A stretch of DNA of 64,000 bases. Origin: Ancistrus triradiatus. Lineage: Eukaryota > Chordata > Actinopteri > Siluriformes > Loricariidae. Each line of letters starts with the position of its first letter. Positions within the stretch are counted from its first letter, which is position 1. Positions 21,236 through 33,132 of the stretch are shown here, piece after piece. Below the pieces are notes generated by a model, which was given only the letters and a program-made list of their open reading frames with translations, ran no database searches and was not told the origin of the DNA. Made by a program: the position numbers and the translations under genes. The stretch covers positions 62,001-126,000 of the forward strand of contig JAJAGP010001988.1 in NCBI GenBank assembly GCA_025084515.1, written 5' to 3'.

Positions 21236-22236
21236 GGCTTGTTTTGCATTGTCTTGTTGAAAAATGCACGGAGGTCCCTGGAAAAAATGTCGTCTTGAAG
21301 GCAGCTTATGTTGCTCTAAAATCTCAATGTAGTTTTCTGCATTAATGCTGCCACCACAGAAGTGTTAATCACCTTTGCAAAGGGCACTGACCCAACCCCA
21401 TACCATGACAGAGCCTGGCTTTTGGACTTGTAGCTGATAATAGTCTTGATGATCATTTTAGTCTTTGGTCTGGTGTACACAGCTTCCATTTCTTCCAAAA
21501 AAAATCTGGAATACTGATTGGTCTGACCACAATACAAGTTTCCACTATGATGGTCCATCACATCCATCCATTTGTGAATGTAACTCCATATTATAGTGTC
21601 TGAAAAAGGTTTGATAAAGTAATCCCTTGTCATGTGGTTATATCAGCTATTGATCAATGATGTTTCCTGATACAGTGCCGTCTGAGGGATTTGAGCTCAC
21701 GCCTCTTCAGTTTGGACTTGTACCCTTGCCTATTATGCACTGAAGTTCCTCCAGATACCTTTAATTGTTTAATGATATTATGCACTCTAGGGAGAAATAT
21801 GTAAATCCCTTCCAGTCTTTCTTTGAAGAACACTTTTTTTTTTTACACATTTGTTGATAAACTAGAGATCCTCTGCCCATCTTTACTCCTTATAGACTGC
21901 TGAAAAATTGCCTTTTATGGATACTGCTTTTGTACAAATCATGATTATAATCACCTGTTGACATTACCTGTTTGAAATCACATCATTATTTACTTTTTTA
22001 CCTCATTACTAGCCCAAATTGCCTCCATCCCAACTTTTTTGTGTGTTGCAGGCCTGAAATGCAGGAATGGATGTTTATTAACAAATGAAATGAAGTTGAC
22101 CAAGAAAAAAAAAGATATATATTGGGTTCATACTGTCTGCAATGAAATAAAAATGTAAGGAAATGTATGGAACACTGTATATAATTTTTATTTGCAGTTT
22201 CCATAACTTCCTAAGTTTTTCTGATTTGGGTTGTAG
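21236..22236 (-). mobile_element. Tc1/mariner-superfamily element, 3'-truncated
   Basis: The right terminus at 22236 reads 'ctacaacccaaatcagaaaa' on the minus strand, followed outside by TA. A coding remnant of 105 residues (21633-21316) has KSKSQALSWYGVGSVPFAK, and further on the minus strand reads PCIFQQDNAKQ near 21270-21240, the second catalytic Asp block of DDE transposases. The third block and the left terminus are missing: the sequence breaks near 21236 next to the LTR. The TIR style suggests a distinct Tc1/mariner family, not assigned. Confidence 0.6.
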
Positions 22237-22244
22237 TAAATAAT

Positions 22245-22500
22245 TTGCCAAATTTTGACCCTACCATGCAAATGTCACAGCAGAAATCATGACTCATCAG
22301 AGCAAACATTTTTCCAGTCTTCTGTTGTCCAAGTGTACTGAGCCTGTGTGAATTGTAGCCTCAGTTGCCTGTTCATAGCTGACAGGAGCGACACCCTTTG
22401 TGGTCATCTGCTGATGTAGCATCAAGATATGATGTTTTGTGCGTCCAGAGATGCTCTTCTACATACTTTGGTTGTAAGGAATGGTTGTTTTATTTTATCT
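22245..22500 (-). pseudogene. Tc1-like transposase fragment with first catalytic Asp
   Basis: The minus strand encodes YTWTTEDWKNVCSDES at about 22330-22275, then HLHGRVKIW. This is the block around the first catalytic Asp (normally W(S/T)DES). Upstream it is weakly readable to about 22500. It abuts the element ending at 22236, which probably inserted next to or into it. Fragment only. Confidence 0.6.
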
Positions 22501-23044
22501 TGGGTTGATAACTGAGGTTCTTGAATATCACAATAATTGAAATTCATGATGATATAATGCAAATTATCTTCTAGTGCATTATATGCTCCATTGCCTTTTG
22601 ACTTGTTTTTAAATCAGCGTGGCTCAATGAAAAAAAAAAAATCTACATTTAAGTATAGTCTCCATAAACATAATATCAACATCTAATTATCTACAAATAT
22701 ACACGTTTAAAAATGCAATCTGACAAAATTATACTGTACAATTTCAGTCTGTTAAAGCATGTTGGGGTAGATCCAAATAAATCAAAGGAACTCTGGTGCA
22801 TGTGACCTAATCTGTTGGAAAGTAAAAAATGGACGAACTTCTACAGATGAAGGGTGTCAGCATGCCAGTGTGGCAATATTTTGGTTACCAGTCAGATGAA
22901 CACAGAGAACCATTAGATGTAAACAGTTTAATATTTTCTTAGAAACACAGTGTAACCAAAGCATTTTTCAATTTAGATTTTCCTTTTTCAATTGATCAGA
23001 GTGTGTAAGAAATTTTAAGCAGTAATGACGGTTCCACTAGGGTA
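22501..23044. other. No recognisable feature
   Basis: AT-rich sequence without long open frames or recognisable repeats. Confidence 0.5.
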
Positions 23045-23664
23045 AAATAGAAAAGTGTGTTGACCATCATAATTCAGTAAATAGAACAATAATTAAAAAG
23101 TTCCAATCAACTGAAATTGGCAAAAACTTGCCTGTATGAGCACCCAGTTTTATTTTTCCTCCAAGAAGAGAATGGTAAGAAAGGCAAATAAAATCCCAAT
23201 CACTGTTGGAGACTTATAGAAAACAGTAGCACATTTGGGCCATGGGATCTCCAAAACTACCATCAGATGCCAGTTCCATGCCAAGAGATTATTTGGAATG
23301 CCTGCCAAAAAAACCCCCACAATCCTGTCAAATACCTCGATGTTGCTGATTTCTATTGGACTGAAAATATTTTCTATGGGTCTCTAAAATAAAATATTTT
23401 CTAGATGAAACATCTAGCTGGGTTTGACATAAGAATTAGTGAATACACTAAAAAGAACCAGCCATGGATAAGTATGGTGGATGACCTGTGATGTTATTGA
23501 AGTTTTTGATGTTTTTCCTCCAGAGGCCCTGGGAACCTCTTTAGGGTAAATTGCATCATGGACATCATGAAATTCTAGAATACAGGGTATTTGCAATCAC
23601 AATCTGTCTGCCTCTGCCAATAAACTAAGAATAGGTTGTCATTGGATCTTCCAGGACAATGATC
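23045..23664 (+). pseudogene. Tc1-like transposon fossil
   Basis: The plus strand is readable only in pieces: RKANKIPITVGDL near 23175, a 'ccatcagatgccagttccat' block, a 'tgccaagagattatttggaa' block, then the segment around 'ggccctgggaacctctttag' (GPGNLF) and 'ggatcttccaggacaatgat', the eroded second Asp block (normally QQDND), at about 23645-23665. The element then switches to a fragment of a different Tc1 family at 23665. Heavily degraded, with no open frame. Confidence 0.6.
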
Positions 23665-23803
23665 TTACTATGAGAGACAAATTAAGAAAAAAAAATTCAA
23701 AAATCACATTGTTGGATTATTAAATAGTTTAATTGTAAATTATGGTGGAAAATAAGTATTTGGTCAATAGCAAAACTTCGACTCAATACTTTGTAACATA
23801 ATA
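23665..23803 (-). mobile_element. Tc1 family B end fragment
   Basis: Matches 27840-27965 and 51530-51620 in the landmarks 'tatgagagacaaa', 'ggaaaataagtatttggtca' and 'actcaatactttgtaacata'. This is the terminal, non-coding side of family B, 3' of its transposase. It directly follows the fossil of another Tc1 family, so it is probably a nested or chimeric junction. Confidence 0.7.
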
Positions 23804-23899
23804 TTCCAACAAACTTAGGTTTTGCACCATTGGACATTCCAAACCATTAATTGACATTCAGCAAGGTTTGATCAATATGACCATCTCATCTGTAACCAT

Positions 23900-23917
23900 A
23901 TTTAGGTAACCGTCATC

Positions 23918-23985
<68 letters not shown>

Positions 23986-24055
23986 TTACGGTTACCTAAA
24001 TTAATATATATATATATTATATATATATATATCCGATATCCACGTATAATATATC
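23900..24055. repeat. (TA)n microsatellite inside a palindrome
   Basis: About 50 bp of alternating TA is flanked by inverted arms: 'tttaggtaaccgtcatctgt' on the left (23901) and 'acagattacggttacctaaa' on the right (ending 24000), one mismatch. The whole 100-bp block can fold into one hairpin. More TA-rich sequence continues to 24055, then a G-rich stretch (24066-24105) follows. Confidence 0.9.
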
Positions 24056-24106
24056 TATATTATATAGGGTGAGGGATGGGAGGAAAATGGGGGGCGGAAG
24101 GGAGGG

Positions 24107-24345
24107 TCATCGACGTCCGCTCTCTTTTCTCTTTTTTTTATAAGGTAACAGTGGTTTTGATTTTGTCCATGTTGTACAACAATCTGTCTGACTGGGGATT
24201 GGTGGAGTCCAAACTCTTTTAGAGATGGTTTTGTAACCCTTTCCAGAGGTCCTCAGAATCTGCTTTGTTCGTGCCATGATACACTTCCACAAACGTGTTG
24301 TGAAGAGCAGACTTTGAGACATGATTCCTGTTCTTTAAGTAAAAC
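24107..24345 (-). pseudogene. Tc1 family A transposase N-terminus
   Basis: The minus strand reads LLFTTRLWKCIMARTKQI, then SGKGYKTISKRV, TPPIPSQTDCC and TWTKSKPLLP. It matches the start of the family A transposase at 37881-37540 (WNCIMAQTKEISED..., GKGYETISKEFG, SQTDCVQLRKF), here with deletions. Only the first DNA-binding subdomain is included. Confidence 0.75.
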
Positions 24346-24355
24346 AGGGTGGACA

Positions 24356-24408
24356 GTGTGTGTCTGTGTGTGTGTGTGTATGTATGTATATGTCTATATG
24401 TATGTATA

Positions 24409-24469
<61 letters not shown>

Positions 24470-24472
24470 CTA
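24356..24472 (+). repeat. (TG)n/(TA)n compound microsatellite
   Basis: TG-rich dinucleotides (24356-24400) grade through 'tatgtatg' into about 50 bp of pure TA ending near 24466. The open frame here (YVCIYVCIYMYIYIYIY) is microsatellite translation. Confidence 0.9.
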
Positions 24473-25299
24473 TAATGATTATACTATATATTGATGATCC
24501 AGCAATGGCCTGTCATCCACTGTTTGGGTGATTGATGTTGTTTTTGTGATTATTATGGTAAAAACTAATCTATGATTATAAAGGTAAATAAATTGCACAT
24601 GCTACAAGAGTACATTTCTCACATTGTGTTGCTGTTGTTAACCTAGAGGGGATACACAGGTGTAAAAAAATGGGGAATTCTATGTATTGTGGGTTGAAAG
24701 CAAGAGGTTGTTGTGGTAATTGTGGGGGTGTCCAGCTAGTGTAAAGTATGTCTAGTGTAACATCCTCATAATGGGGGTAACTTATGGCAGTTCTTGTTTG
24801 TGTGGGGGCTGGGATCATGTAAGTGACTCACCAAATAGCTATTTGGTTTCTGTGATTTTTTTGACTGTTTGCAGTGCTGTCAGTGACTCATAGCTGTACC
24901 ACTGTGTTCCTTAGAACCAGAGGTGAAAAGTGTCTGTGGGGGTTGGTACTGGGGTTGCGAAGCACTTTGTGGGCCCAACTGCACTCGTACTATGAAAAAG
25001 ACATGAAGTCAATATTTCTGATTATTCAATTAAATATATAATGTTTCCTATGCCATGAAAGTTGGCATAGGACAGAAAACATGAAATCACTAAAGTTTTA
25101 TTAAAGAAAATAATTTTTTCCACGAGCCTACCTGCTGGAGCAAGAATATGCAGTAAACTATAATAATAGTACTAAATATTTGTTATCATTATTCCACCAA
25201 ATAAAATGCAGACTTGTTTTTGTCACATATATCTAAGGAGAATGAATGTTTAAAAATCAAATGTTGTCTGCTACATTCTATCAGATTTTTTAAATTTAA
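24473..25299. other. No recognisable feature
   Basis: AT-rich. Short open frames at 24576-24818 (minus) and 25189-25371 (minus) show no motif. No element boundary was found except the start of Tc1 family C downstream. Confidence 0.45.
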
Positions 25300-26275
25300 T
25301 ATAGCGATTTTACAAAGGAGCAATACAGCTTTACAAATATCTAGGCCAAAAGCCCTAAATGAAGATTTCATATTTCATGAACAGAAATGTAGAGGCTATG
25401 CAGGAAGATGCAACCCACTAGTTATCTACAAAAACAGAATGGCCAAGATAAAGTTGGCAAAAAACCCCCCAAAAAACAAGCAAAAAAAACCTTAAAAGAG
25501 GCTGCTGAAATCTGGAATAAGGTCCTGAGAACAGATGAGACCAAGGTTAACTTGTAGCAGAGTGATGGCAAGAGCAGTGCGGAGACAAAAAGGAACTGCC
25601 CACAATCCAAAGCATACCATTGTTGAAACATGGTGGTTGGGGTGAGATGGCTTGGGCATGTATGGCTGCCATAGGTACTGGTGCACTAAACTTCATTGAT
25701 GATGTAGCTGCTAAAGACAATAGCACAATTAATTCTGCGGTGCATAGGAACATCTTATCAACTCAAGTTTCAGTAAATGCCTCCAAACTCATTGGGCGGT
25801 GCTTCATCCTATAGCAAGATAATGATCCCAAACATACTGCTAAGGCAGCACAGGTGTTTTTCTAAAGTAAATGTGGAAAGTTCTTGCATGTCCAAGCCAG
25901 TCAGCTGATTTAAATCCAAATGAGCATGCATTTGATATGCTGAGGAGAAAATATATGGGAACAAGGCCCTAAAACAAGCTCAAGAGCTGGAGAATGAATT
26001 AGGAAAGATACAGCACCTGGTGATGTTTGTGAATCGTAGACTTCAAGCAGGCATTGCACTGACGGGATATGCAACAGATTAGTAAACTTGACTGCTTTAA
26101 AAGTAAACATAGTGAAACTGAAATGTATAGAAATATGATTAAACTAAAGTCTGGAATGTGTAAATTAACCCCGTGTGATTGGATTGATTTGAAATTTTAA
26201 ACTATGGATCAGAGGGGCATATCATTGAAAATGTGTCTTTCTCTCAAACATTATGGAGGGCACTGTAGCACAACA
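25300..26275 (+). pseudogene. Tc1 element, family C, transposase and 3' TIR
   Basis: Readable blocks in order: FIFHEQKCRGYAGRCNPLVI and KNRMAKIKLAK (N-terminal domain), RTDETKVNL at about 25528 (first catalytic Asp), LKHGGWGEMAWACMA, QDNDPKHTAKAAQ at about 25818 (second Asp), SADLNPNEHAFDMLRRK at about 25905 (third block; Glu present, Pro to Ala and Ile to Asn), then HLVMFVNRRLQAGI. The element ends with 'ttatggagggcactg' followed by TA at 26276-26277. Stops and frameshifts are scattered. The left terminus was not found. Confidence 0.8.
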
Positions 26276-26277
26276 AA

Positions 26278-27494
26278 ATTTTGTTTTGTATTTAGAAATA
26301 TATTTCAGGTACCTTTTATTATATAAAATGTTATTTCAATGAGCAACAGTTATATTTGTGTTATTTAATTATGATTTGTGACACATTATTAATATAATGT
26401 TATATTTAGTTTTTGAAAACTATTTTGTCTCCGATTTCTTCAGATTTTACCTAAACTTTAGATTTAGTTTCATGCACACACTACTCAAATGGTGTAGGTA
26501 ACTCAAACAAGCAGAATTATCAGTAGTATTTTCATATAGCAGTAACTTCACTTGTTCATGAGCATATGTGAGAATGTGAGTGTAGGTGTGTGGTGCAATA
26601 CACTGCAATGAAATAGTGAGGTATTCTTTCTTGCGATGTTTTCTCACCTCTTATGGTGATGCACACCAGTGGGTACAGTAATAACAATCACACTGCTTAC
26701 ATTCAAGAAAATGGAAACCACTTCCTTTACGGTTTCAACGCTCTTTTTTCATGACCTAATTTCGTCTGACCAGCTCATTGTTTTCTTGTGATCACCTCAT
26801 TTCATCTGACCAATATACCATATGTTTTCCTTTAAAAACAGAAAACAAAGCAAGCTAGAGGGACACTAGTCACTAAACTAGTTTCTAAACTAAACAAATT
26901 TCCCACAAATAATTTTGCTCCTAGAACCTTATGCTTCTAGAAATTGGAAAATGCTTACAGTAATCAATATCCAATCCAATTTAATTATATTTCCACATTT
27001 TCCTGGTGAGGGTCATGGATCGCTGGTGCCTATAGTTGGAAAACACAGGGCATAGGTGTAAGTGTGACCTGGACTGGCACCACATAGATTGGGTCTTTGT
27101 GGTGGTTGGCAAGTTTCATTTTCTATTATTGTAACAAGATTTGTCTTAAATTTAGTTTAATATCAAAGAGTTGTTATTAATTATGAAACTTATTTTAACA
27201 TTATGCTAAAATATAAGATGTTATATCTTATAATAGGTTGTTATATAATTAGTTGTTTATTACTTACATTTAGAGGTTTACAGGTTTAAGTTGATGGCAG
27301 GGAAGCAAAATTTATTATTGATTTGAGTAAGATATTGAATTTCACAATTATCTTATTTTCTGTCTATATTCTCAAATAATTAACATATTTTATCTACATA
27401 CTATTTTATTGTTTTATTCCAAAAGCTAACAATTTTCAGTCCAAACTTTCAGGCCATTGTTTTCTTAGAAAAGTACTGTAACAGTTATATTTAC
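26278..27494. other. No recognisable feature
   Basis: About 1.2 kb of AT-rich sequence with no coding signal, clear repeat or terminal motif that I can support. Confidence 0.5.
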
Positions 27495-27660
27495 ATATAT
27501 ACCATTTAGAAGACGAATTTAACCAGGCTGGCTTACAACAGATAGTGTTCCAACTTACAGTTCAAGTGGTGGATTTGTACCCAGTGCCAGGAATTGTACC
27601 CTAGACTTTCTGGTCAATAGTCCAGTACCTTAACTGTTGTGCCACCACTGTCTGGTATTA
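27495..27660 (-). mobile_element. tRNA-headed SINE, antisense
   Basis: The tail side (27500-27560) carries 'gtaagccagcctggtt' on the minus strand in place of the usual 'gtaagtcgctctggat'. The head side carries, on the minus strand, 'tggtggcacaacagttaagg', 'actattgaccagaaagtcta' and 'gggtacaattcctgg' (A-box and B-box region). Same SINE family as 29762-29925, diverged. Confidence 0.7.
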
Positions 27661-27776
27661 CAAGGACTCTAAGTTCACTCTGGTGAGTGTAAAGACACAT
27701 GCAGTCTATTTGGACTGTTTCTTCTGAATGATTCTTACACTAGTTTGTGTTAGTCAGTATGATGTTTAGTAACATA

Positions 27777-28879
27777 CAGTGGGGCCTACTTAGAAATATG
27801 AGAGAGGTCTGTAATTTTCATCATAGGTACACTTCAACTATGAGAGACAAAATGAGAAAAAAAAATCCAGGAGATCAGATTTAAAGAATTTAATTGCAAA
27901 CTATGATGGAAAATAAGTATTTGGTCAATATATTTGGTTCAACTCAATACTTTGTAACATAACCTTTGTTGGCAATGGCAGAGGTCAAACGTTTCCTGTA
28001 AGTCTTCACCAGGTTGGCACACACTGTATTTCGGCTGGTATTTCGGCCCATTCCTCCACGCAGATCTCCTCTAGAGCAGTGATGTTTTGGGGCAACACGG
28101 GCTTTCAACTCCCTCCACACAGTTTCTATGGGGCTGAGGTCTGGAGACTGGCTAGGCCACTCCAGGACCTTGAAATGCTTTTTTACGGAGCCACTCCTTC
28201 ATTGCCCGAGCGGTGTGTTTGGGATCATTGTCATGCTGGAAGACCCAGCCTCATTCCAGCTTTAATGGATGGACTGATGGAAAGAGGTTTGGGCTTAAAA
28301 TCTCACGATACATGGCCCTGTTCATTCTTCCCTTAACACGGATCAGTCATCCTGTCCCCTCTGCAGAAAAGCGGCCCCAAAGCATGATGTTTTCACCCCC
28401 ATGCTTCACAGTAGGTATGGTGCAACTCAGAATTGTTCTTCCTCCAAACACGGCGAATTGAGTTTTTACCAAAAAGTTCTATTTTGGTTTCATCTGACCA
28501 CATGATATTCTCCCAGTCCTCTTCTGGATCATCCATATGCTGTCTGGCAAACTTCAGACATGCCTGGACATGTACTAGCTTAAGCAGGGGAACACCCCTC
28601 GCACTGCAGGATCTGAGTCTCTCTTGGCGTAATGTGTTACTGATGGTAGATTTGTTACTTTGGTCCCAGCTCTCTGCAGGTCATTCATCAGGTCCCTCCG
28701 TGTAGTTCTGGGATTTTTGCTCACCGTTCTCATGATCGTTTCGACCCTACAGGATGAGATCTTGCGTGGATCCCCAGATCGAGGGAGATTATCAATGGTT
28801 TGTATGTCTTACAGTTGCTCCCACAGTTGATTTGAACTTGCACAATCAGTGACTGACTAAATACTTTTTTGCCCCACTG
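27777..28879 (-). mobile_element. Tc1 element, family B, both termini present
   Basis: A 1,103-bp element with TA at 27775-27776 and 28880-28881. The termini are cagtggggc... on the left and ...gccccactg on the right, a perfect inverted match over the outer nine bases. The left TIR lacks a segment of about 35 bp present in the copy at 51437. It contains a complete-length but frame-broken transposase (next entry). Confidence 0.85.
28079..28770 (-). pseudogene. Tc1 family B transposase, catalytic triad visible
   Basis: Minus-strand blocks: an N-terminal domain with ILSCRVETIMRTVSKNPR-like sequence near 28735; WSDETKIEL-type first Asp near 28480-28500; FQHDNDPKHTARAMKEWL second Asp near 28240-28190; SPDLSPIETVW third block with Glu near 28140-28110. 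The three catalytic acids are all present, yet the blocks lie in different frames. The several plus-strand open frames here are antisense shadows. Confidence 0.8.
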
Positions 28880-28881
28880 TA

Positions 28882-29761
28882 TATAGGACTGTATGGTTTA
28901 TAACAAAGTGGTAGATAACAGACAAAAGCAATATAGTCTTCCATTTGATCTAAAATGGACATTCTTTGGTTGCTAATTATCTGTTGAGTTATTTTTCGAG
29001 GCCAAATTTTGTTTTGTATTCTAGTGGATTTAAATTAATGTATCATGATAAAGACCTTACCTTGTAAGACTGGTGTTAATTTTTTGTTGTTTTATCCACT
29101 TCATAAGTAATTTTTAGCTAGTAATTCACTTTTAGAAGAGCTGTTATCTCTTTGACTGATACATACCTGAGACATAATAAATTCCTACTTGTGTGATAAG
29201 TTATCATTGCTTTAAAATAGTTAGTATTGATATTTAATTATAAGGCAGTTTGGATATATTTTATTATTTAATTTATATTCATACGTTAATACCTTAAAGA
29301 TAGGCCTGCTCATTAATAGTATATTTGTCACCCAGATCACAATGCTGATTAGTTTCTATTTGTGGTGGCAAGCTGCCACACTGCTAGATTACAGAGAAAC
29401 AAGAACTGCATATTTGCAACGCAGCACACCAGGGTTAAATACACTCACTTCTGTGTGCTTCACAGTTCCCTACTCTCTTCTGAAATACTTGCTCGGATTG
29501 TAGATACAAAAGGAAATTCAAAATTCAAACTAAAGCATCAATATGTGGTGGTCAAAGTTGATATTAAATAAATCAATGTATGGGAAACACTGCAGTGTCC
29601 TGGCTAATTAGTCAATATACAGTACACAACAGTATTCAAAACGGCATTACTAATTAGAGTATATAATATGGTATTCAGACAAGACTGCATAATGTGCAAT
29701 TTAACAGAACATAATGTGGACGTTAAGCGATGCATATCTGTACTCTAGTTCAGATAAAGAC
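28882..29761. other. No recognisable feature
   Basis: AT-rich sequence. The 69-residue open frame at 29362-29571 has no motif or context. Confidence 0.5.
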
Positions 29762-29925
29762 CACTGGGACTGCAGTGGCACAGTGGTTATGGTACTGTAC
29801 TACTGACCAGAATGTTGAGGGAGTAAGTACCAGCTTGGGTAGTACCTTGTAAAATGTTATCAGTTGTAAGTCAGACTGGATGAAAGCATCTGTTAAATGC
29901 TGTAAATGTAAGTGTAAATGTACTC
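29762..29925 (+). mobile_element. tRNA-headed SINE
   Basis: The head 'tgcagtggcacagtggttat' with 'gtactactgaccagaatgtt' corresponds to an A-box region. A B-box-like stretch is eroded. The tail 'agttgtaagtcagactggat', 'gcatctgttaaatgctgtaa' and 'atgtaagtgtaaatg' matches the SINE in L2 ORF1 at 9020-9222. Confidence 0.75.
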
Positions 29926-30300
29926 ATGTATACAAACCTCTTAACCTTTACCCAGAAGTGTGGTTGTGATGCTTTATTTTAGGAAGTCTATATCCTTAGC
30001 TAACAGTCCAATAACGACCAGCACTAAATGAATGCAGTAACACTCTGGGCATCTATAGGACACTTTATGGAAATGGTCTACAGATGAAGATATGCATGCA
30101 TTGCGGTTTAGCAGGTTGTGAAGAGCAGTTAAACTGTAGTGGAAACATCAGCGGAAGCCAACCAGCCCGACTGGTCACAAAGGCTCTGAAGGCCTGGAAC
30201 TGCCTGCCACCAGCTCACACTCATCTCACAAACCACTCAATGACTGAAAAGCCCACATTTAAAAATAGATGGGCTTGATAGGCTCTGTCACACATTATTT

Positions 30301-30374
30301 TCTTTCTGTCTATCTCTCTCGCACGCTCTCTCTCTCTCACTCTCACTCTCTCTCTCTGACACACACACACACAT
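30301..30374 (+). repeat. (CT)n then (AC)n microsatellite
   Basis: CT-rich dinucleotides (30303-30358) followed by (AC)8 at 30359-30374. Sequence from 29926 to 30300 and from 30375 to 30879 shows no supported feature. Confidence 0.85.
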
Positions 30375-30879
30375 TAAGAGCCGTAAATAGAATAAGCACC
30401 CTTTTTTGTCACTGTTGCTATATTTTCAATTTCAGTGCAACACAACAACACTACATCAAGATTTTGCATAAATTTAAGCAATGCTCTGTGTTGACCGTGA
30501 TTAAGATGTAGTTTAAGTAAATAACCACTAGATGGACACAAATCTAAGTGAGAGCCACACATTTTGCTAAATGGGTCTTTAAGATAATATTCACCCACAA
30601 AATAAAATGGAAACAATATAAGCACATATTGTGCTGATGTGTTAATGTTTGTGATATTAAAGCCAACGTATAAGGAAGAATCTCAGATACATAATTTACT
30701 TAAAATAGCTTACTAAATAAGTATTATTAAATCTCATGACTTCTGACATTTAATCCAGAATGGCATGTGCTCTGACATGCTTTTGGAACAAAAGCCCAGG
30801 AAAAAAAACCTGTGAATTGCTTGAAGGTTTCAATATGAACTTACATTTTGACCATAAAATATTTCACAGTTGTACTTTT

Positions 30880-30930
30880 GATGGTAATTTGATGGTAAAT
30901 ATTGCATTGATGGTAAATTGATGGTAAATG
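30880..30930 (+). repeat. Short tandem repeat (ttgatggtaaa)n at an L2 3' boundary
   Basis: Four imperfect copies of 'ttgatggtaaa' stand immediately before the antisense L2 tail sequence 'atggagcattgtcacaaaga'. Short tandem repeats at the 3' end are typical of L2/CR1 LINEs, although this unit differs from the 'cttga' unit of the other copies. Confidence 0.7.
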
Positions 30931-31859
30931 GAGCATTGTCACAAAGAAACTTTACAATTTTAGGTTATCTCCTAATATCTACGTCCAATCTCAAATTGAA
31001 CAAACCTAGGGTGACAGTGGCAAGGAAAAACTCCCTAAGTGTTATGAGGAACAAACCTTAGGATGACCAACACTCAAAAAGGGACCCAACCTCCATGGGC
31101 GGCGTAGATGATAAATGTAAGAATGAAACTAATTTATCTAAACTAATAAGTCATGGAATCATAGTTCATATCAAATGTAAAATATGCACATCGGCATTAA
31201 GTAGTCCGACGCACAGTCACTCCATCAGATCTTGAGTCTAAGCAGGAAAGTCCTTGGTGGCACTTCGTCCCAAGATAACCAGAGGAGAGAGAGGGCCCTC
31301 TGGTGTGGCCCAGGTATGGTGGGACTGGAACTGATGACAGAAACAGCTTGAGTGCAGCTGAAACAGATGAACATCATGTGTGGGGCAGGAACTGGTACCG
31401 GAACACAGCTCTGAGAGAAAACAGAAAATGTAATTAGTTATTGATTAAGAGCACAGTGTCTATTAACAATCACTGATGCCATGTGTAGCATGAGAACCCA
31501 GCAGCATTAGCTGTAGCAGCATAGCTAGAAAGAGGAGAACTGGTAGGTAACACAGCCAAGAGGGATCACATGAGACATCAGCAACCCCCATGGGAGGCAG
31601 AAGACAGTAACCCAACATCTCTGATCACCATAAGACTCAGACTATGAACCCCTAGCTCTGCCCTTAGTCTAAGGCAATGATGCACAAGTCAAAATCAAAT
31701 GGACTGAAGCCCAGTACCATCAGACTGCCCACCTGACACTCCCCGCTAATGGACAAGGCAGGCAGGCCAGATATGACTCCAGACCCCGACCCCAGTAACC
31801 CGAGCCATGCACCTGTGTAAATATGTATGTCTTTAACCCAGACTTAAAAATTTAAAGAG

Positions 31860-33131
31860 TGTCTGATTCTCGAACTATAGTGGGAAGTTTATTCCATAAT
31901 TGGGGGGTCATGCATGAGAAAGCCTTTCCCCCTGCTGTGACTTTTTTAATTCTAGGAACTGAAATAAGTCCTGCACCCTGCGAACAAAGTAGATGTGCTG
32001 GATTGTCAGACTAAGAGTTCACTCATATAATGTGAGGCCAGGCCATGTAGAGCTTTATAAGTTATAAGAAGTATTTTGTAATCAATGCGGAATTTAACTG
32101 GTAACCAGTGCAGTGATGATAGAACAGGAGTGATATGATCAAATGTTCTAGTTTGAGTTAGCACTCAGGCGGCTGCATTCTGAACTAATTGAAGTTTATT
32201 TATAGATTTATTAGAACAATCAGTAAATAAGGCATTACAGTAATCCAACCTTGAGGTTATAAACGCATGAACCAGTTTCTCTGCATCATTAAAAGAGAGG
32301 ATATTTCTAAGTTTAGCGATATTACGTAATTGAAAGAAAGCAATTTGAGTGATGTTGCTAATGTGTGCATAAAAGGAGAGATCTGAATCAAATTTGACAC
32401 CTAAGTTTTTTACACATGGACTGGGCAATACTGGACAGCTATCTAGATTTAGGATAAATGTATCCAACCTGTCTCTCACAGCCTTGGGTCCCACTAATAA
32501 AACCTCAGTTTTATCTGAGTTAAGTGAGAGAAAATTAAATTACATCGAATCTTTTATTTTTTTACATAGTCCTCAATTTTGTTGATTGTAAGGCTGTCTT
32601 TAGGTTTGGCTGATATGTACAGCTTGTGTATCATTTGCATAGCAGTGGAAACTAATTCCATGTTTATGAATAATTCAGCCTAGCGGCAGCATATACAGAG
32701 AGAGTACAAGTGTTCCAAGCACTGACCCCTGAGGCACGCCATACTTCACTTTTGCGAGCTTAGACCTTAGATTATTTATATGAACAAACTGGTCAGTTAA
32801 GTAGGATTTAATCCAAGAAGACTATTTTCTAGTCGGTTTAGTAAAACATCATGATCTATAGTATCAAATGCTGCACTTAAAACTAACAGAACAAGAAAAG
32901 AAACACATCCATTATCTGATGACAGTAATAAATCATTTATTACCCTAATTAATGCTGTTTCAGTACTATGATGGGGCCTGAAGCCAGACTGAAATGTTTC
33001 ATAAATACCATTCCTTTGGAGGTAACTGCAGAGCTGCTGATAGACGGCTTTGTCTAAGATTTTGGAGAGAAACGATTTAGATTTCAAAATGGTCTATATT
33101 TAGATAAAAAACAATGGTCAAGAGTGGCTTT
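31860..33131 (-). pseudogene. L2 reverse transcriptase (-) in the 30926 copy
   Basis: Minus-strand blocks: SKILDKAVYQQLCSYLQRNG and FQSGFRPHHSTETALIRVIN, LSAAFDTIDHDVLLNRLENS (first catalytic Asp; 33087-32797), an eroded PQGSVLG region near 32730 and an active-site region near 32630. Then MGPKAVRDRLDTFILNLDSC to LQLVQNAAA (32494-32165) with LDYCNALFTDCSNKSINKL. One stop after QNAAA and frameshifts near 32550-32640 break it. Confidence 0.8.
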
Positions 33132-33132
33132 T

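Noticed and set aside
28079..28705. Three plus-strand open frames of 82-90 residues
   Set aside because: Antisense to the Tc1 family B transposase, which is readable with its catalytic blocks on the minus strand.
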